NCBI RefSeq assembly: GCF_003008535.1
Contig: NZ_CP027666.1
Span: 2,965,501-3,029,500, forward strand
Length of the DNA: 64,000 bases
Direction: 5' to 3'
From: Ottowia oryzae
GTDB taxonomy: Bacteria; Pseudomonadota; Gammaproteobacteria; Burkholderiales; Burkholderiaceae_C
Shown here: piece by piece, positions 35,198 to 43,652 of the stretch
Numbering within the stretch: position 1 is the stretch's first letter
Layout of the letters: each line of letters starts with the position of its first letter
Position numbers and translations under genes: made by a program
The notes under the pieces: model-generated
The model's database searches: none
Seen by the model: only the letters and a program-made list of their open reading frames with translations
Told to the model about the DNA's origin: nothing

Positions 35198-35240
35198 ACT
35201 CAGGATTATACATCGCACGCGCACTGGTGCACTTGACCAG
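35198..35240 (-). promoter_or_regulatory. promoter of the rpsF operon
   Basis: On the minus strand a perfect TATAAT lies at 35210-35205; the -35 region is poor. Transcription would start near 35198, leaving about 87 nt of leader. In many bacteria this leader binds an S6:S18 complex as feedback control. The leader has short GC hairpins (GCCGGGGGCGGC, CCGATCCCGATCGG), but I cannot confirm that motif. Confidence 0.55.
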
Positions 35241-35294
35241 TGCTAGGCGAAAGACCCAAGGGCTGCAGACAACTCAACGAGCCCTTCCGAAATG

Positions 35295-35322
35295 GAGAAG
35301 GCCGCGCAAACGCGGCCTTCTC
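35295..35322 (-). terminator. terminator after cpoB
   Basis: A perfect 12-bp stem GAGAAGGCCGCG / CGCGGCCTTCTC with a CAAA tetraloop (TTTG on the minus strand). It lies 25 bp after the cpoB stop, between cpoB and the rpsF promoter. The T-run is short on the minus side (CATTTC). Confidence 0.7.
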
Positions 35323-35346
35323 TTTGATCGCGAAGCAGCTTAAAAA

Positions 35347-36135
35347 CTACTTCAGACGCGCCAGCCGCTCCTTGCCCGCATGCGCGGCCTCGGATTGCGG
35401 ATAGGTCTTGATCAGCGATTCCAGCGTCGTGCGCGCAGCGCGCGTGTCCTTCAGCTCAATCTGGCAATTCGCGATGGACAGCATCGCTTCAGGTGCACGT
35501 GCGTGGTTCGGCGCTGCCGTTAGCAACGAACGGAAGTTGGTAATGGCTTCCTTGTAGTTGCGTGTGGCGTACTGCGCATTGCCCAGCCACAGCAAGGCCG
35601 TGGGTGCCAGTGCGCTGCGCGGATAACGCTTGATGAAAGCGGCAAAACTCGACTGTGCGCCCGCAAAGTCACCCGCGCGGAACTGGGCCAGTGCGGCGTC
35701 GTATTCCTGCTTTTCGTTGGGAGAGCCCTCGCTGGCGACCGTGCCGCCGGCATTGGAGACGGGCGCCTCGGCCGACGCGCCGGCCGAAGGCGTCTCCATC
35801 TTCTTCAGGCGGTCATCCAGAGTGCGTTGACTGTCGGCTTGCGCCTTCTTGAGATCGGCGATGTCGCGCGTCAACTGCTCTTCCTGGCCGCGCGAGCGCG
35901 CCAGGTCACCCCGCAACGACTCGATCTGCTGCTGCAGATCCAGCATGCCGCGGCGCATCTGGGCGTTCTCATCCACCAAGCGGTTCTGCGCGGCGACCGA
36001 CTGATCGAACCGCTGACGCAAATCGAGAATGGCCTGGCGGGCCTGATCGTCACCGAACAGCTGCGCGTGCGCGCCCTGCCCCGCAACACAGCACACCGCC
36101 AGAATGGCCGCGCGAAGCGAATTCATGCGCATCAT
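35347..36135 (-). CDS. cpoB: Tol-Pal system/cell division coordinator CpoB (YbgF)
   Basis: A periplasmic protein of 262 residues. A signal peptide (about 1-27, ending AHA-QLF) is followed by a coiled coil (about 35-110) that trimerises, a Ser/Ala/Glu linker and three TPR repeats (about 140-260). CpoB links outer-membrane constriction to peptidoglycan synthesis with TolA and PBP1B. Three ATGs (36135, 36132, 36126) are all possible. It is nine bases after pal. Confidence 0.92.
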   Translation of the reverse strand: MMRMNSLRAAILAVCCVAGQGAHAQLFGDDQARQAILDLRQRFDQSVAAQNRLVDENAQMRRGMLDLQQQIESLRGDLARSRGQEEQLTRDIADLKKAQADSQRTLDDRLKKMETPSAGASAEAPVSNAGGTVASEGSPNEKQEYDAALAQFRAGDFAGAQSSFAAFIKRYPRSALAPTALLWLGNAQYATRNYKEAITNFRSLLTAAPNHARAPEAMLSIANCQIELKDTRAARTTLESLIKTYPQSEAAHAGKERLARLK

Positions 36136-36143
36136 CGGCCGGT

Positions 36144-36677
36144 TCAGCGGTAGCGGATTTCAACGCGACGGTTCTTCGCGTAGGCTTCTTCCGAGCTGCC
36201 CTGGACGGCCGGCTTTTCCTCACCGAAGCTCACCGCCTCGATCTGCGCGTCGTTGGCGCCGACCAGCGTCATGGCGCGGCGAACCGCCTCGGCGCGTTTC
36301 TGGCCAAGCGCGAGGTTGTATTCACGGCTGCCACGCTCATCAGTGTTGCCTTCCAGCGAAATGCTTCGGCCCTTGTTGGCCTGCAGGAAGCGGGCGTGCT
36401 GATCCACCAGGCCTTGGTACTCGGGCTTGACGGTGAAGCTGTCGTAGTCGAAATAGATCACGCGCTCAACGCCCACGGGGCCCGCGGCATCGCCAGCAGA
36501 AGAGCCCGCCTGGACCTGCGTCACCGTGCTTTGGCCTGCGCCTTGGCTGCCCGCGCCGCCGGCTGCGCCGGTCGCCGTCGCGTCCGAGCCTTGCACGGGC
36601 GGATCCAGTTTGACGTTAGAGCCGCAACCGGCCATAACCAAGGCCAGTGCGGCCACCATCAAATATCGTTTCATCAT
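36144..36677 (-). CDS. pal: peptidoglycan-associated lipoprotein Pal
   Basis: Pal anchors the outer membrane to peptidoglycan. Signal and lipobox LVMAGC (lipidated C18), then a low-complexity Ala/Gly/Ser linker (about 25-60), then an OmpA-like domain with the binding motif NTDERGSREYNLALGQKRA. The ATG at 36677 is eight bases after AGGAG; a GTG nine bases upstream is less likely. Length 177 residues. Confidence 0.95.
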   Translation of the reverse strand: MMKRYLMVAALALVMAGCGSNVKLDPPVQGSDATATGAAGGAGSQGAGQSTVTQVQAGSSAGDAAGPVGVERVIYFDYDSFTVKPEYQGLVDQHARFLQANKGRSISLEGNTDERGSREYNLALGQKRAEAVRRAMTLVGANDAQIEAVSFGEEKPAVQGSSEEAYAKNRRVEIRYR

Positions 36678-36749
36678 TTCGATCACTCCTGAATCAAGAA
36701 AAAATAAGGCAACTCGTCGTCAGCCAGAATCGGCTGCCGTCGGAATCTG

Positions 36750-38051
36750 TCAGCGCTGGAAAGGCCCCCAGGAAGGCTCGCGGATGTCACCGCTCTTGCC
36801 CGCCAGGCGGGCCTTGATCTTGCCGTCCACGGTGGTGATCATGAGCGCCTCGCGCCCGCCTTGGCGAGTGGCGTAAACGATCAGGCGGCTGTTGGGCGCA
36901 AAGCTGGGGTTTTCATCTTCGGTGGTGTCCGTGACAGGCGTGACATTGCCGGACGACAGCTCCATCACGTGCAGCTTGAAGCCACCGGTGCGCGACACAT
37001 AAGCCAGCCAGCGCCCGTCCGGGCTGATCGCCGGAGAGACGTTATAGCTGCCGTTGAAGGTCACGCGCTGCGCCGCGCCGCCACTGGCGGACATGCGATA
37101 GATCTGGGGGGCGCCGCCTCGGTCGCTCACGAAATAAATCATGCTGCCGTCGGGCGAGAAAGTGGGCTCGGTGTCGATGCTCTGCGACTGGGTCAGTCGG
37201 CGCGGCTCGCCGCCGCTGGCACTGATGAGGTAGAGCTGCGAACCGCCGTCGCGCGACAGCGTGACCGCCAAGCTGCGGCCGTCGGGCGACCAGGCTGGCG
37301 CGCTGTTGGATCCGCGGAAGTTCGCCAGCAGTCGCCTGCGGCCCGTGGACACGTCGTGCACGTAGATCACCGGCTTGCGCGACTCGAACGACACGTAGGC
37401 CAGCTGCGAGCCGTTGGGCGACCAGGTGGGCGAAATAATCGGCTCGGGGCTGCCGAGGGCCGCCTGGGCGTTTTCGCCGTCGGAATCGGCCACCCACAGC
37501 GTATAACGGCCACCAGCCTTGGTGACATAGGCCAGGCGGGTCGAGAAAATGCCTTTCTCGCCGGTCAGCTTTTCATAGATGTAGTCGGCGATCTTGTGGG
37601 CTGCCAGGCGCAGGTCGGCCTGCGGCACGACGTAGCCCTGCCCGCCCAAATCGTGATCCTTGACGACATCCCACAAGCGAAAGCGCACGTCCCAGCGGCC
37701 GTCCGCCAGCCGGGTGACGCTGCCGCCGGCCAGGGCGTCCGCATTGCGCTGGCGCCAGGTGGACATGTCGGGGCGGGTGGATTCGTCCATCGACTGGCCA
37801 GCGGCGTCGATCGAGCGGAATTGGCCGGTGCGCTCCAGGTCGGCCTTGATGATGGCGCTGATCTTCTGTGAAGAAGCGTCTTCGCCCCGGAAGGGCACCA
37901 GCGCGATCGGCAACTGCGTCAGGCCGACGCCTGAAACTTCAACACGGAATTGCGCCATGGCAGGCACAACTGGGGCAACGGCCAAAGCGGCGACAAGACC
38001 GCGGCGCTGCCAGTTGGGGGAAGGCGGGGAGTCGGGACGAGAGAATTTCAT
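36750..38051 (-). CDS. tolB: Tol-Pal system protein TolB
   Basis: A periplasmic protein of 433 residues: a long signal peptide (about 1-33; MKFSRPDSPPSPNWQRRGL then LAVAPVVPAMA), an N-terminal alpha/beta domain and a six-bladed WD40-like beta-propeller with repeated SPDG motifs. It binds Pal. tolQ, tolR and tolA are not upstream: the next gene is divergent. So the Tol genes are split in this genome. Confidence 0.95.
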   Translation of the reverse strand: MKFSRPDSPPSPNWQRRGLVAALAVAPVVPAMAQFRVEVSGVGLTQLPIALVPFRGEDASSQKISAIIKADLERTGQFRSIDAAGQSMDESTRPDMSTWRQRNADALAGGSVTRLADGRWDVRFRLWDVVKDHDLGGQGYVVPQADLRLAAHKIADYIYEKLTGEKGIFSTRLAYVTKAGGRYTLWVADSDGENAQAALGSPEPIISPTWSPNGSQLAYVSFESRKPVIYVHDVSTGRRRLLANFRGSNSAPAWSPDGRSLAVTLSRDGGSQLYLISASGGEPRRLTQSQSIDTEPTFSPDGSMIYFVSDRGGAPQIYRMSASGGAAQRVTFNGSYNVSPAISPDGRWLAYVSRTGGFKLHVMELSSGNVTPVTDTTEDENPSFAPNSRLIVYATRQGGREALMITTVDGKIKARLAGKSGDIREPSWGPFQR

Positions 38052-38252
38052 TTCAACTAGGCGTCAGCGAATGGCACCCGAAGGGTGGCGAGCCGTGGCA
38101 CGGCGGCAATGTTAGCAAGCCTGCGTGAACGCACGTTTCAATCTGTGAATTTGTCCAGATGGCGAGGCATTAGTTCCGCTCATGTGTGAAATATCGTCAC
38201 GACGGCGCTCCGTAGAATGGCCGGTTTGGCCCGCGCCCTGCCCCAACCGCCC

Positions 38253-40157
38253 ATGAGCAACCGACAGCCCGACCCACCCGCCGCATCGCCCGCCGCGCAG
38301 CGGCCCATGGGCGCGCGGCTGGCGCGCCTGTGGATGTACTTCAAGGAATACCGCCTGGGCTGGGTGATCGCCGCAGTGGGCACGCTGATCAGCGCGCTGA
38401 CCGAGGCGTCGGTGCCCGCCCTGCTCAAACCCCTGCTGGACGAGGGTTTCACGCAAGGCAGCCTGCCGATCTGGATCGTGCCGCTGGCCATTGTGGGCTT
38501 GTTTGCCCTGCGCGGCTTTGCCCACTTTGCCAGCCAATACGCGCTGGCGCGTATTGCCAACGAGGGTATGGTCAAGCTGCGCGCACAGCTGTTTGAGCGC
38601 CTGCTGGATGCCGACCTGTTGCTTTTCGCGCGCCAAAGCGCCAGCCAGCTGGCCAACACCATCGTGTACGAAGTGCAAACGGGCACCACGCTGCTGGTGC
38701 AGGCCATACTGAACCTGGCGCGCGACAGCTTCACCGTGGTGGCGCTGATGTTCTACCTGCTGTACTTGAACTGGTCGCTGACGCTGATCGTGCTGGTGCT
38801 GGTGCCCATCGTGGGTGTGATCATGAAGGTGATGTCGCGCCGCCTTTACCGCTACACGCGGCTGGCGCAGGCCACCACGGACGAGCTGGCCTACGTGGTC
38901 GAAGAAAACGTGCTGGCGCACCGCATGGTGCGGCTGCACGGCGCGCAAGCGCAGCAGGCCAGCCGCTTTGACGGGCTGAGCCGCCACCTGCGCAACCTGT
39001 CGATCAAGGCCACGGCCGCGTCGGCCGGCGCCATGCCGCTGGCGCAGATGGCCGCAGCCGTGGCGCTGTCGGTGGTGATCGGCATCGCGCTGTACCAGGG
39101 CCAAAGCGCCAGCGGGCGGGCGATCACCGTGGGCGGGTTCGTTGCCTTCATCGGCGCCATGCTGATGCTGATCCAGCCGCTGCGGCGGCTGACCGACGTG
39201 GTGGGCCCGGTCACGCGCGGGCTGGCGGCGCTCGAGCGCGGGCTGGACCTGATGGCCGAAGTGCTACCCGAGCCCGGCCCCGCCTCGCCGCCCGATGCCG
39301 CCGCCACCCAGCCGCCGCGCGCGCGGGGCGAAATCACGCTGGACCAGGTCAGCGTGCGCTACGGCTCCGATGGCGAACCCGCGCTGGACGCGCTCAGCCT
39401 GCACGTGCGGGCGGGCGAAACCGTGGCGCTGGTGGGCCCATCGGGCTCTGGCAAGACCACGCTGGTCAACCTGCTGCCGCGCTTTGTGGCGCCCACCAAC
39501 GGGCGCGTGCTGCTGGACGGCACCGACATCCGCGAATGGCCGCTGCGCCGCCTGCGCGCGCAGTTCGCCATGGTCAGCCAGGACGTGACCATGCTCAACG
39601 ACAGCGTGGCGGCCAACGTGGCGCTGGGTGCGCCCGCCATCGACCGCGACCGCGTGCAGCGCTGCCTGCAGGATGCCAACCTGTGGGGCCATGTTGGCGC
39701 GCTGCCGCAGGGCATTGACACCGTGCTGGGCCACAACGCCACGCAGCTGTCGGGCGGCCAGCGCCAGCGCCTGGCGATCGCGCGCGCGCTGTACAAGGAT
39801 GCGCCGGTGCTGTTGCTGGACGAAGCCACTTCCGCGCTGGACACCGAAAGCGAACGCCTGGTGCAGCAGGCCATCGCACGGGCGATGGTGGGGCGCACCA
39901 CGCTGGTCATTGCGCACCGCCTGTCCACCATCGAGCACGCCGACCGCATCGTGGTGATGGAGCACGGTCGCATCGTTGAGCAAGGCTCGCACGCCGAGCT
40001 GATTCGTGCCGGTGGCCTGTACGCGCGGCTGAACCACTCGCCGCTGCCCACCGCCAGCGCGGCAAGCAGCGGCACGGTTTCCAACAGCCCCGGCTCGGCC
40101 AACGGTGCACCACCCAGCCCGGGCGATGCCGACGTGCCGCAAAACGCTATATTTTAA
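38253..40157 (+). CDS. msbA: MsbA-type lipid A export ABC transporter
   Basis: A half-transporter of 634 residues. The N-terminal domain has six membrane helices (about 30-330). The nucleotide-binding domain (about 360-600) has Walker A GPSGSGKTT, signature LSGGQRQRLAIARAL, Walker B VLLLDEATSALD and the H-loop AHRLST. MsbA flips lipid A-core across the inner membrane. The start could be 38217 or 38253; neither has a strong ribosome-binding site. The last residues (NAIF) are encoded by the start of a repeat copy. Divergent from tolB, about 200 bp apart. Confidence 0.88.
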   Translation: MSNRQPDPPAASPAAQRPMGARLARLWMYFKEYRLGWVIAAVGTLISALTEASVPALLKPLLDEGFTQGSLPIWIVPLAIVGLFALRGFAHFASQYALARIANEGMVKLRAQLFERLLDADLLLFARQSASQLANTIVYEVQTGTTLLVQAILNLARDSFTVVALMFYLLYLNWSLTLIVLVLVPIVGVIMKVMSRRLYRYTRLAQATTDELAYVVEENVLAHRMVRLHGAQAQQASRFDGLSRHLRNLSIKATAASAGAMPLAQMAAAVALSVVIGIALYQGQSASGRAITVGGFVAFIGAMLMLIQPLRRLTDVVGPVTRGLAALERGLDLMAEVLPEPGPASPPDAAATQPPRARGEITLDQVSVRYGSDGEPALDALSLHVRAGETVALVGPSGSGKTTLVNLLPRFVAPTNGRVLLDGTDIREWPLRRLRAQFAMVSQDVTMLNDSVAANVALGAPAIDRDRVQRCLQDANLWGHVGALPQGIDTVLGHNATQLSGGQRQRLAIARALYKDAPVLLLDEATSALDTESERLVQQAIARAMVGRTTLVIAHRLSTIEHADRIVVMEHGRIVEQGSHAELIRAGGLYARLNHSPLPTASAASSGTVSNSPGSANGAPPSPGDADVPQNAIF

Positions 40158-40199
40158 ATAGCTACCAGCGCAGTCTGCACCAGCGCTGGCGGCTCAAAA
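40151..40199 (+). repeat. intergenic palindromic repeat, copy 8, overlapping the msbA stop
   Basis: ATTTTAAATAGCTACCAGCGC, a loop, then AGCGCTGGCGGCTCAAAAC. The T/A-rich entry supplies the msbA stop codon (TAA at 40155-40157). It lies between the convergent msbA and rng genes. Confidence 0.8.
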
Positions 40200-40212
40200 C
40201 ACTTAGATCCAG

Positions 40213-41703
40213 CTACAGCAGCACGATGTCGTACTGGCCAGGCCCCAGCGCGCCTTCGGCCTGCAACGAAATCGGCTTGCCGATGAAATCCGACAGCCCG
40301 GCCAAGTGCTGGCTTTCCTCGTCCAGCAGCATGTCGATCACCGCGGGCGGGGCCACCACGCGGAATTCCTTGGGGTTGAACTGCCGCGCCTCGCGCAGGA
40401 TTTCGCGCAGGATGTCGTAGGCCACCGTGCGCGCCGTGCGCACGCGCCCGGCGCCCTGGCACTGCTCGCAGGTTTCGCTCAGCAGCTGCGCCAGCGATTC
40501 GCGCGTGCGCTTGCGTGTCATCTCGACCAGGCCCAGCGGCGAAAAACCGCCCACCTGCGTCTTCACGCGGTCGCGGGCCAGCTGCTTGCGAAACTCGCTC
40601 AGCACCGCCTGTTGGTGCTCGGCCTGCGCCATGTCGATGAAATCCACCACCACAATGCCGCCCAGGTTGCGCAGCCGCAGCTGGCGGGCAATGGCTTGCG
40701 CGGCTTCCAGGTTGGTCTTGAACACCGTGTCGTCAAAATTGCGCGTGCCCACGTAGCCGCCGGTGTTCACGTCCACCGTGGTCAGCGCTTCGGTCTGGTC
40801 CACGATCAGGTAGCCGCCCGATTTCAAATCCACCCGCCGGCCCAGCGCCTTGGTGATCTCTTCGTCCACGTTGTGCAGGTCGAACAGTGGGCGTTCGCCC
40901 TTGTAATGCTGCAGGTGCGCGGCGGCGGCGGGCATGAATTCGCGCCCGAATTTCGTCAGCGCGTGGAATTGCTCCAGCGAATCGATCAAGATGGTTTGCG
41001 TGCGCTCGGACGTCAAATCGCGCAGCACGCGCTGCAGCAGGCTCAGGTCTTCATGCAGCAGGCTGGTGGGCGGCATGCGCGCGCTGGCATCGCGGATGCG
41101 CGACCAGGCTTTGCGCAGGTAGGCGATGTCTTCGGCCAGCTCGGCGTCGGATGCGTCCTCTGCGTTCGTGCGCAGGATGAAGCCGCCGGTCTTGCCCTCG
41201 GGCACGCCCTCGGCCGCCAGCGCCTGCACGCGCGTGCGCAGGTTGTCGCGCAGGCTGGCCGGGATCTTTTGCGACACGCCAATGTGGTCGTCCTGCGGCA
41301 AAAACACCAGCATGCGCCCCGCCAGGCTGATCTGCGTGGACAGACGCGCGCCCTTGGTGCCGATGGGGTCCTTGATGACCTGCACCATCAGCGTCTGGCC
41401 CTCGAACACCTGCTTTTCGATCGGCTTGGGCGGCGTGGCGGCGCGGCTGGCGCTCAGGCTTTCGCCGTCCAGCGGGCGCTGCCACAGGTCGGCCACGTGC
41501 AAGAACGCCGCGCGCTCCAGCCCGATATCGATGAAGGCCGACTGCATGCCCGGCAGCACGCGCGCCACCTTGCCCAGGTACACGTTGCCCACCAGGCCGC
41601 GCTCCAGCGTGCGTTCCACGTGCACTTCCTGCACGGCGCCGTACTCGACGACGGCCACGCGCGTTTCCTGGGGCGACCAGTTGATCAGAATGTCTTGCTG
41701 CAT
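40213..41703 (-). CDS. rng: ribonuclease G
   Basis: This endonuclease of the RNase E/G family processes the 5' end of 16S rRNA and degrades mRNA. The 496 residues contain an N-terminal S1 domain (about 38-125), the 5' sensor and DNase I-like region with the catalytic aspartate in TVDVNTGGYVG and VVVDFIDM, and the zinc-link CEQCQGAGRV. It has no long C-terminal scaffold, so it is RNase G, not E. Followed upstream by maf in the same direction. Confidence 0.94.
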   Translation of the reverse strand: MQQDILINWSPQETRVAVVEYGAVQEVHVERTLERGLVGNVYLGKVARVLPGMQSAFIDIGLERAAFLHVADLWQRPLDGESLSASRAATPPKPIEKQVFEGQTLMVQVIKDPIGTKGARLSTQISLAGRMLVFLPQDDHIGVSQKIPASLRDNLRTRVQALAAEGVPEGKTGGFILRTNAEDASDAELAEDIAYLRKAWSRIRDASARMPPTSLLHEDLSLLQRVLRDLTSERTQTILIDSLEQFHALTKFGREFMPAAAAHLQHYKGERPLFDLHNVDEEITKALGRRVDLKSGGYLIVDQTEALTTVDVNTGGYVGTRNFDDTVFKTNLEAAQAIARQLRLRNLGGIVVVDFIDMAQAEHQQAVLSEFRKQLARDRVKTQVGGFSPLGLVEMTRKRTRESLAQLLSETCEQCQGAGRVRTARTVAYDILREILREARQFNPKEFRVVAPPAVIDMLLDEESQHLAGLSDFIGKPISLQAEGALGPGQYDIVLL

Positions 41704-41751
41704 ATTTTGTAGCTGCCCGCGCAGGTTGGACGGGCGCTAGGCACGAATTTG
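41704..41751 (+). repeat. intergenic palindromic repeat, copy 9, overlapping the maf stop
   Basis: ATTTTGTAGCTGCCCGCGC, a loop, then GGGCGCTAGGCACGAATTTG. It lies between the maf and rng genes and supplies the maf stop codon (TAG on the minus strand, 41739-41737) and the last maf codons. Confidence 0.75.
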
Positions 41752-42345
41752 TTTCAATAAGTCCGCAGTTTCGAACAGCGGCAAACCCATGATGCCGCTG
41801 TAGCTGCCGCTGATGTGTTCCACGAAAGCCGCCGCCCTGCCCTGAATGGCGTAGGCACCGGCCTTGCCTTCCCATTCGCCGCTGGCGATGTAGGCGGCGA
41901 TGTCGGCGGGCGTCAACGCGGCGAAGCGCACGCGCGAATCGCTGAGCGCGTCCACGCGCCGCTGGCCCGACTGAATGGCCACCGCCGTCAGCACGCGGTG
42001 CGTCTGGCCAGACAAGCGCGCCAGCATGTCGGCCGCGTCTTGGGCGTCGCGCGGCTTGCCCAGAATCTGCCGGCCCAGCGCCACCGTGGTGTCGGAACAC
42101 AGCACGGGTGCGGGCGGCAGGTGCCGGTCGGTCAACCGGCGCAGCGCATCTTGCAGCTTCAGGCCGGTGACGCGGCGCACGTAGGTGGCGGGCGCCTCGC
42201 CGGGGCGCACGGCTTCCAGCGCTTCGGCCGCTTCGGCGTCATCCGGCAGCAGCAGGCTGAGGCGCTCGCCCAGCTGCTCCAGCAACTGGCGGCGGCGCGG
42301 GCTTTGGGAAGCCAGGTAGATGAAGTGGGGGGTGGATTCGGTCAT
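41737..42345 (-). CDS. Maf-family nucleotide pyrophosphatase
   Basis: Maf/YhdE proteins hydrolyse dTTP, UTP or modified nucleotides and are linked to septum control. The 202 residues have the N-terminal SQSPRRRQLLEQLG motif, the SDTTVALG segment, and the later YIASGEWEGKAGAYAIQGRAA and GLPLFET motifs. ATG 42345 begins MTESTPHFIYLAS; the frame extends upstream into another gene and is ignored. The C-terminal codons lie within a repeat copy. Confidence 0.92.
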   Translation of the reverse strand: MTESTPHFIYLASQSPRRRQLLEQLGERLSLLLPDDAEAAEALEAVRPGEAPATYVRRVTGLKLQDALRRLTDRHLPPAPVLCSDTTVALGRQILGKPRDAQDAADMLARLSGQTHRVLTAVAIQSGQRRVDALSDSRVRFAALTPADIAAYIASGEWEGKAGAYAIQGRAAAFVEHISGSYSGIMGLPLFETADLLKQIRA

Positions 42346-42433
42346 GTTGTGGCTGGGGCACCGCTGCGCGGCGCTGCAATGGCGCAGTATGGCTGAGCGA
42401 CGGGCGAAGCGCAGGGCGTCAAGCCGCTGCGGG

Positions 42434-43180
42434 TCACGCGGACCAGTGCCAGCGCAGGCCAGCGGGCAGCTCAGGCGGCGCAAACACGAAATGCAGCACG
42501 CGCCGACGCTGGCCGGCGCCATCGGCCATGCGGGACGAGGCGTGCACCGTGAGCGGCCGCATCAGCAGCGCATCGCCCGCCTCGGCGGTGCAACGCACCT
42601 CTGCATGTTGGGCGCGCACTTGGCGCAAGACCTCAACCGCGCCGCCAGGCCCATCCAGCGCCAGCTTGCCGTGGTGGTGCGAACCGGGCAGCACGCGCAG
42701 CGGCCCACTGCCGGCGCCGCAGCGGTCGATGTGCAGGCGCACCGCCAACAGCCGCGCCAGCCAGGCGGCAGGCGGCTGCACAAAGCGCACACCTTGCTTG
42801 ACCGCGCCGCGCTGCCAGGCGCCGTTGTCGGCGTCTGAGTTGCCTTGCACGGGCACCGACAGGTCTTGATGCCACGTGACCAACCAGTTGCGCGCGGGCG
42901 TCTTGTCGAACAAGGTGCACTGCACGGCCCGTGCATGGGTGCTCAGCAACCCCGCACCAACCAGGCGGGTACGCACGCGGGCAGCCAGCGCCGCCGCCCA
43001 GGGGCGCGACAGCAGCTCGCGCTGGCCAGCACCCTCGGGCCTTGGCAGAAGCAGCCTGCCCAGCAACTGCGTCTCACGCCAGGTCAACAAGCCGGGGCAC
43101 ATCAGGCAGCCGTCTTCGGCCAGTCGCTGCCCAGCCTGCGCCTGGCTGCCATCAACGGGCGCCCAGCGGTGGCTACTCAC
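42434..43180 (-). CDS. phytanoyl-CoA dioxygenase family protein
   Basis: A predicted Fe(II)/2-oxoglutarate-dependent oxygenase, 248 residues. The iron triad is visible: H104 and D106 in TWHQDLSVP, and H213 in LTVHASS. A following Arg-rich stretch (near 225-227) can bind 2-oxoglutarate. The start is probably GTG at 43180, eight bases inside the end of rlmH. Substrate unknown. Confidence 0.82.
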   Translation of the reverse strand: MSSHRWAPVDGSQAQAGQRLAEDGCLMCPGLLTWRETQLLGRLLLPRPEGAGQRELLSRPWAAALAARVRTRLVGAGLLSTHARAVQCTLFDKTPARNWLVTWHQDLSVPVQGNSDADNGAWQRGAVKQGVRFVQPPAAWLARLLAVRLHIDRCGAGSGPLRVLPGSHHHGKLALDGPGGAVEVLRQVRAQHAEVRCTAEAGDALLMRPLTVHASSRMADGAGQRRRVLHFVFAPPELPAGLRWHWSA

Positions 43181-43643
43181 GGTGGTACGGATGGCCCGCG
43201 TTGACCGACCAGGCGCGGTATAGCTGCTCGACCAGCAGCACGCGCACCATGGCGTGGGGCAGCGTGAGGTCAGACAGACGGATGCGCTCTTGTGCGCTGC
43301 GGCGCAGCTCGGGGTCCAGCCCGTCGGGCCCGCCGATCACCAGCGCCACGTCGCCTCCCAGCCCTTGCCAATCGCCCAAGCGGCTAGCCAGCGCCTGCGT
43401 GGTGAGCGCGGTGCCACGCTCGTCCAGCACCACGGTATGCGTGCCTTTGGAGATGGCGGCTTCGATGCGCTGGCGCTCAGCCGCCATGAGTTGCGCGGCG
43501 GTCTTGCCGCCGGCGCGCGGCTCGGTCTTGATCGCCTTCAGCTCCAGCTTCAGCTCAGGCGGAAAGCGCTTGGCGTAGTCGTCCCACGCGGTTTGCGCCC
43601 AGGTGGGCACACGCTGCCCCACCGCAACGACCATCAGCCTCAT
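43173..43643 (-). CDS. rlmH: 23S rRNA pseudouridine-1915 N3-methyltransferase RlmH
   Basis: A small SPOUT methyltransferase acting on helix 69 of 23S rRNA in the assembled ribosome. The 156 residues have the family core VIGGPDGLDPELR and the C-terminal LSDLTLPHAMVRVLLVEQLYRAW, ending with GHPYHRE. Lies nine bases after rsfS, as in many bacteria. Confidence 0.97.
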   Translation of the reverse strand: MRLMVVAVGQRVPTWAQTAWDDYAKRFPPELKLELKAIKTEPRAGGKTAAQLMAAERQRIEAAISKGTHTVVLDERGTALTTQALASRLGDWQGLGGDVALVIGGPDGLDPELRRSAQERIRLSDLTLPHAMVRVLLVEQLYRAWSVNAGHPYHRE

Positions 43644-43652
43644 GCGAAGCGA

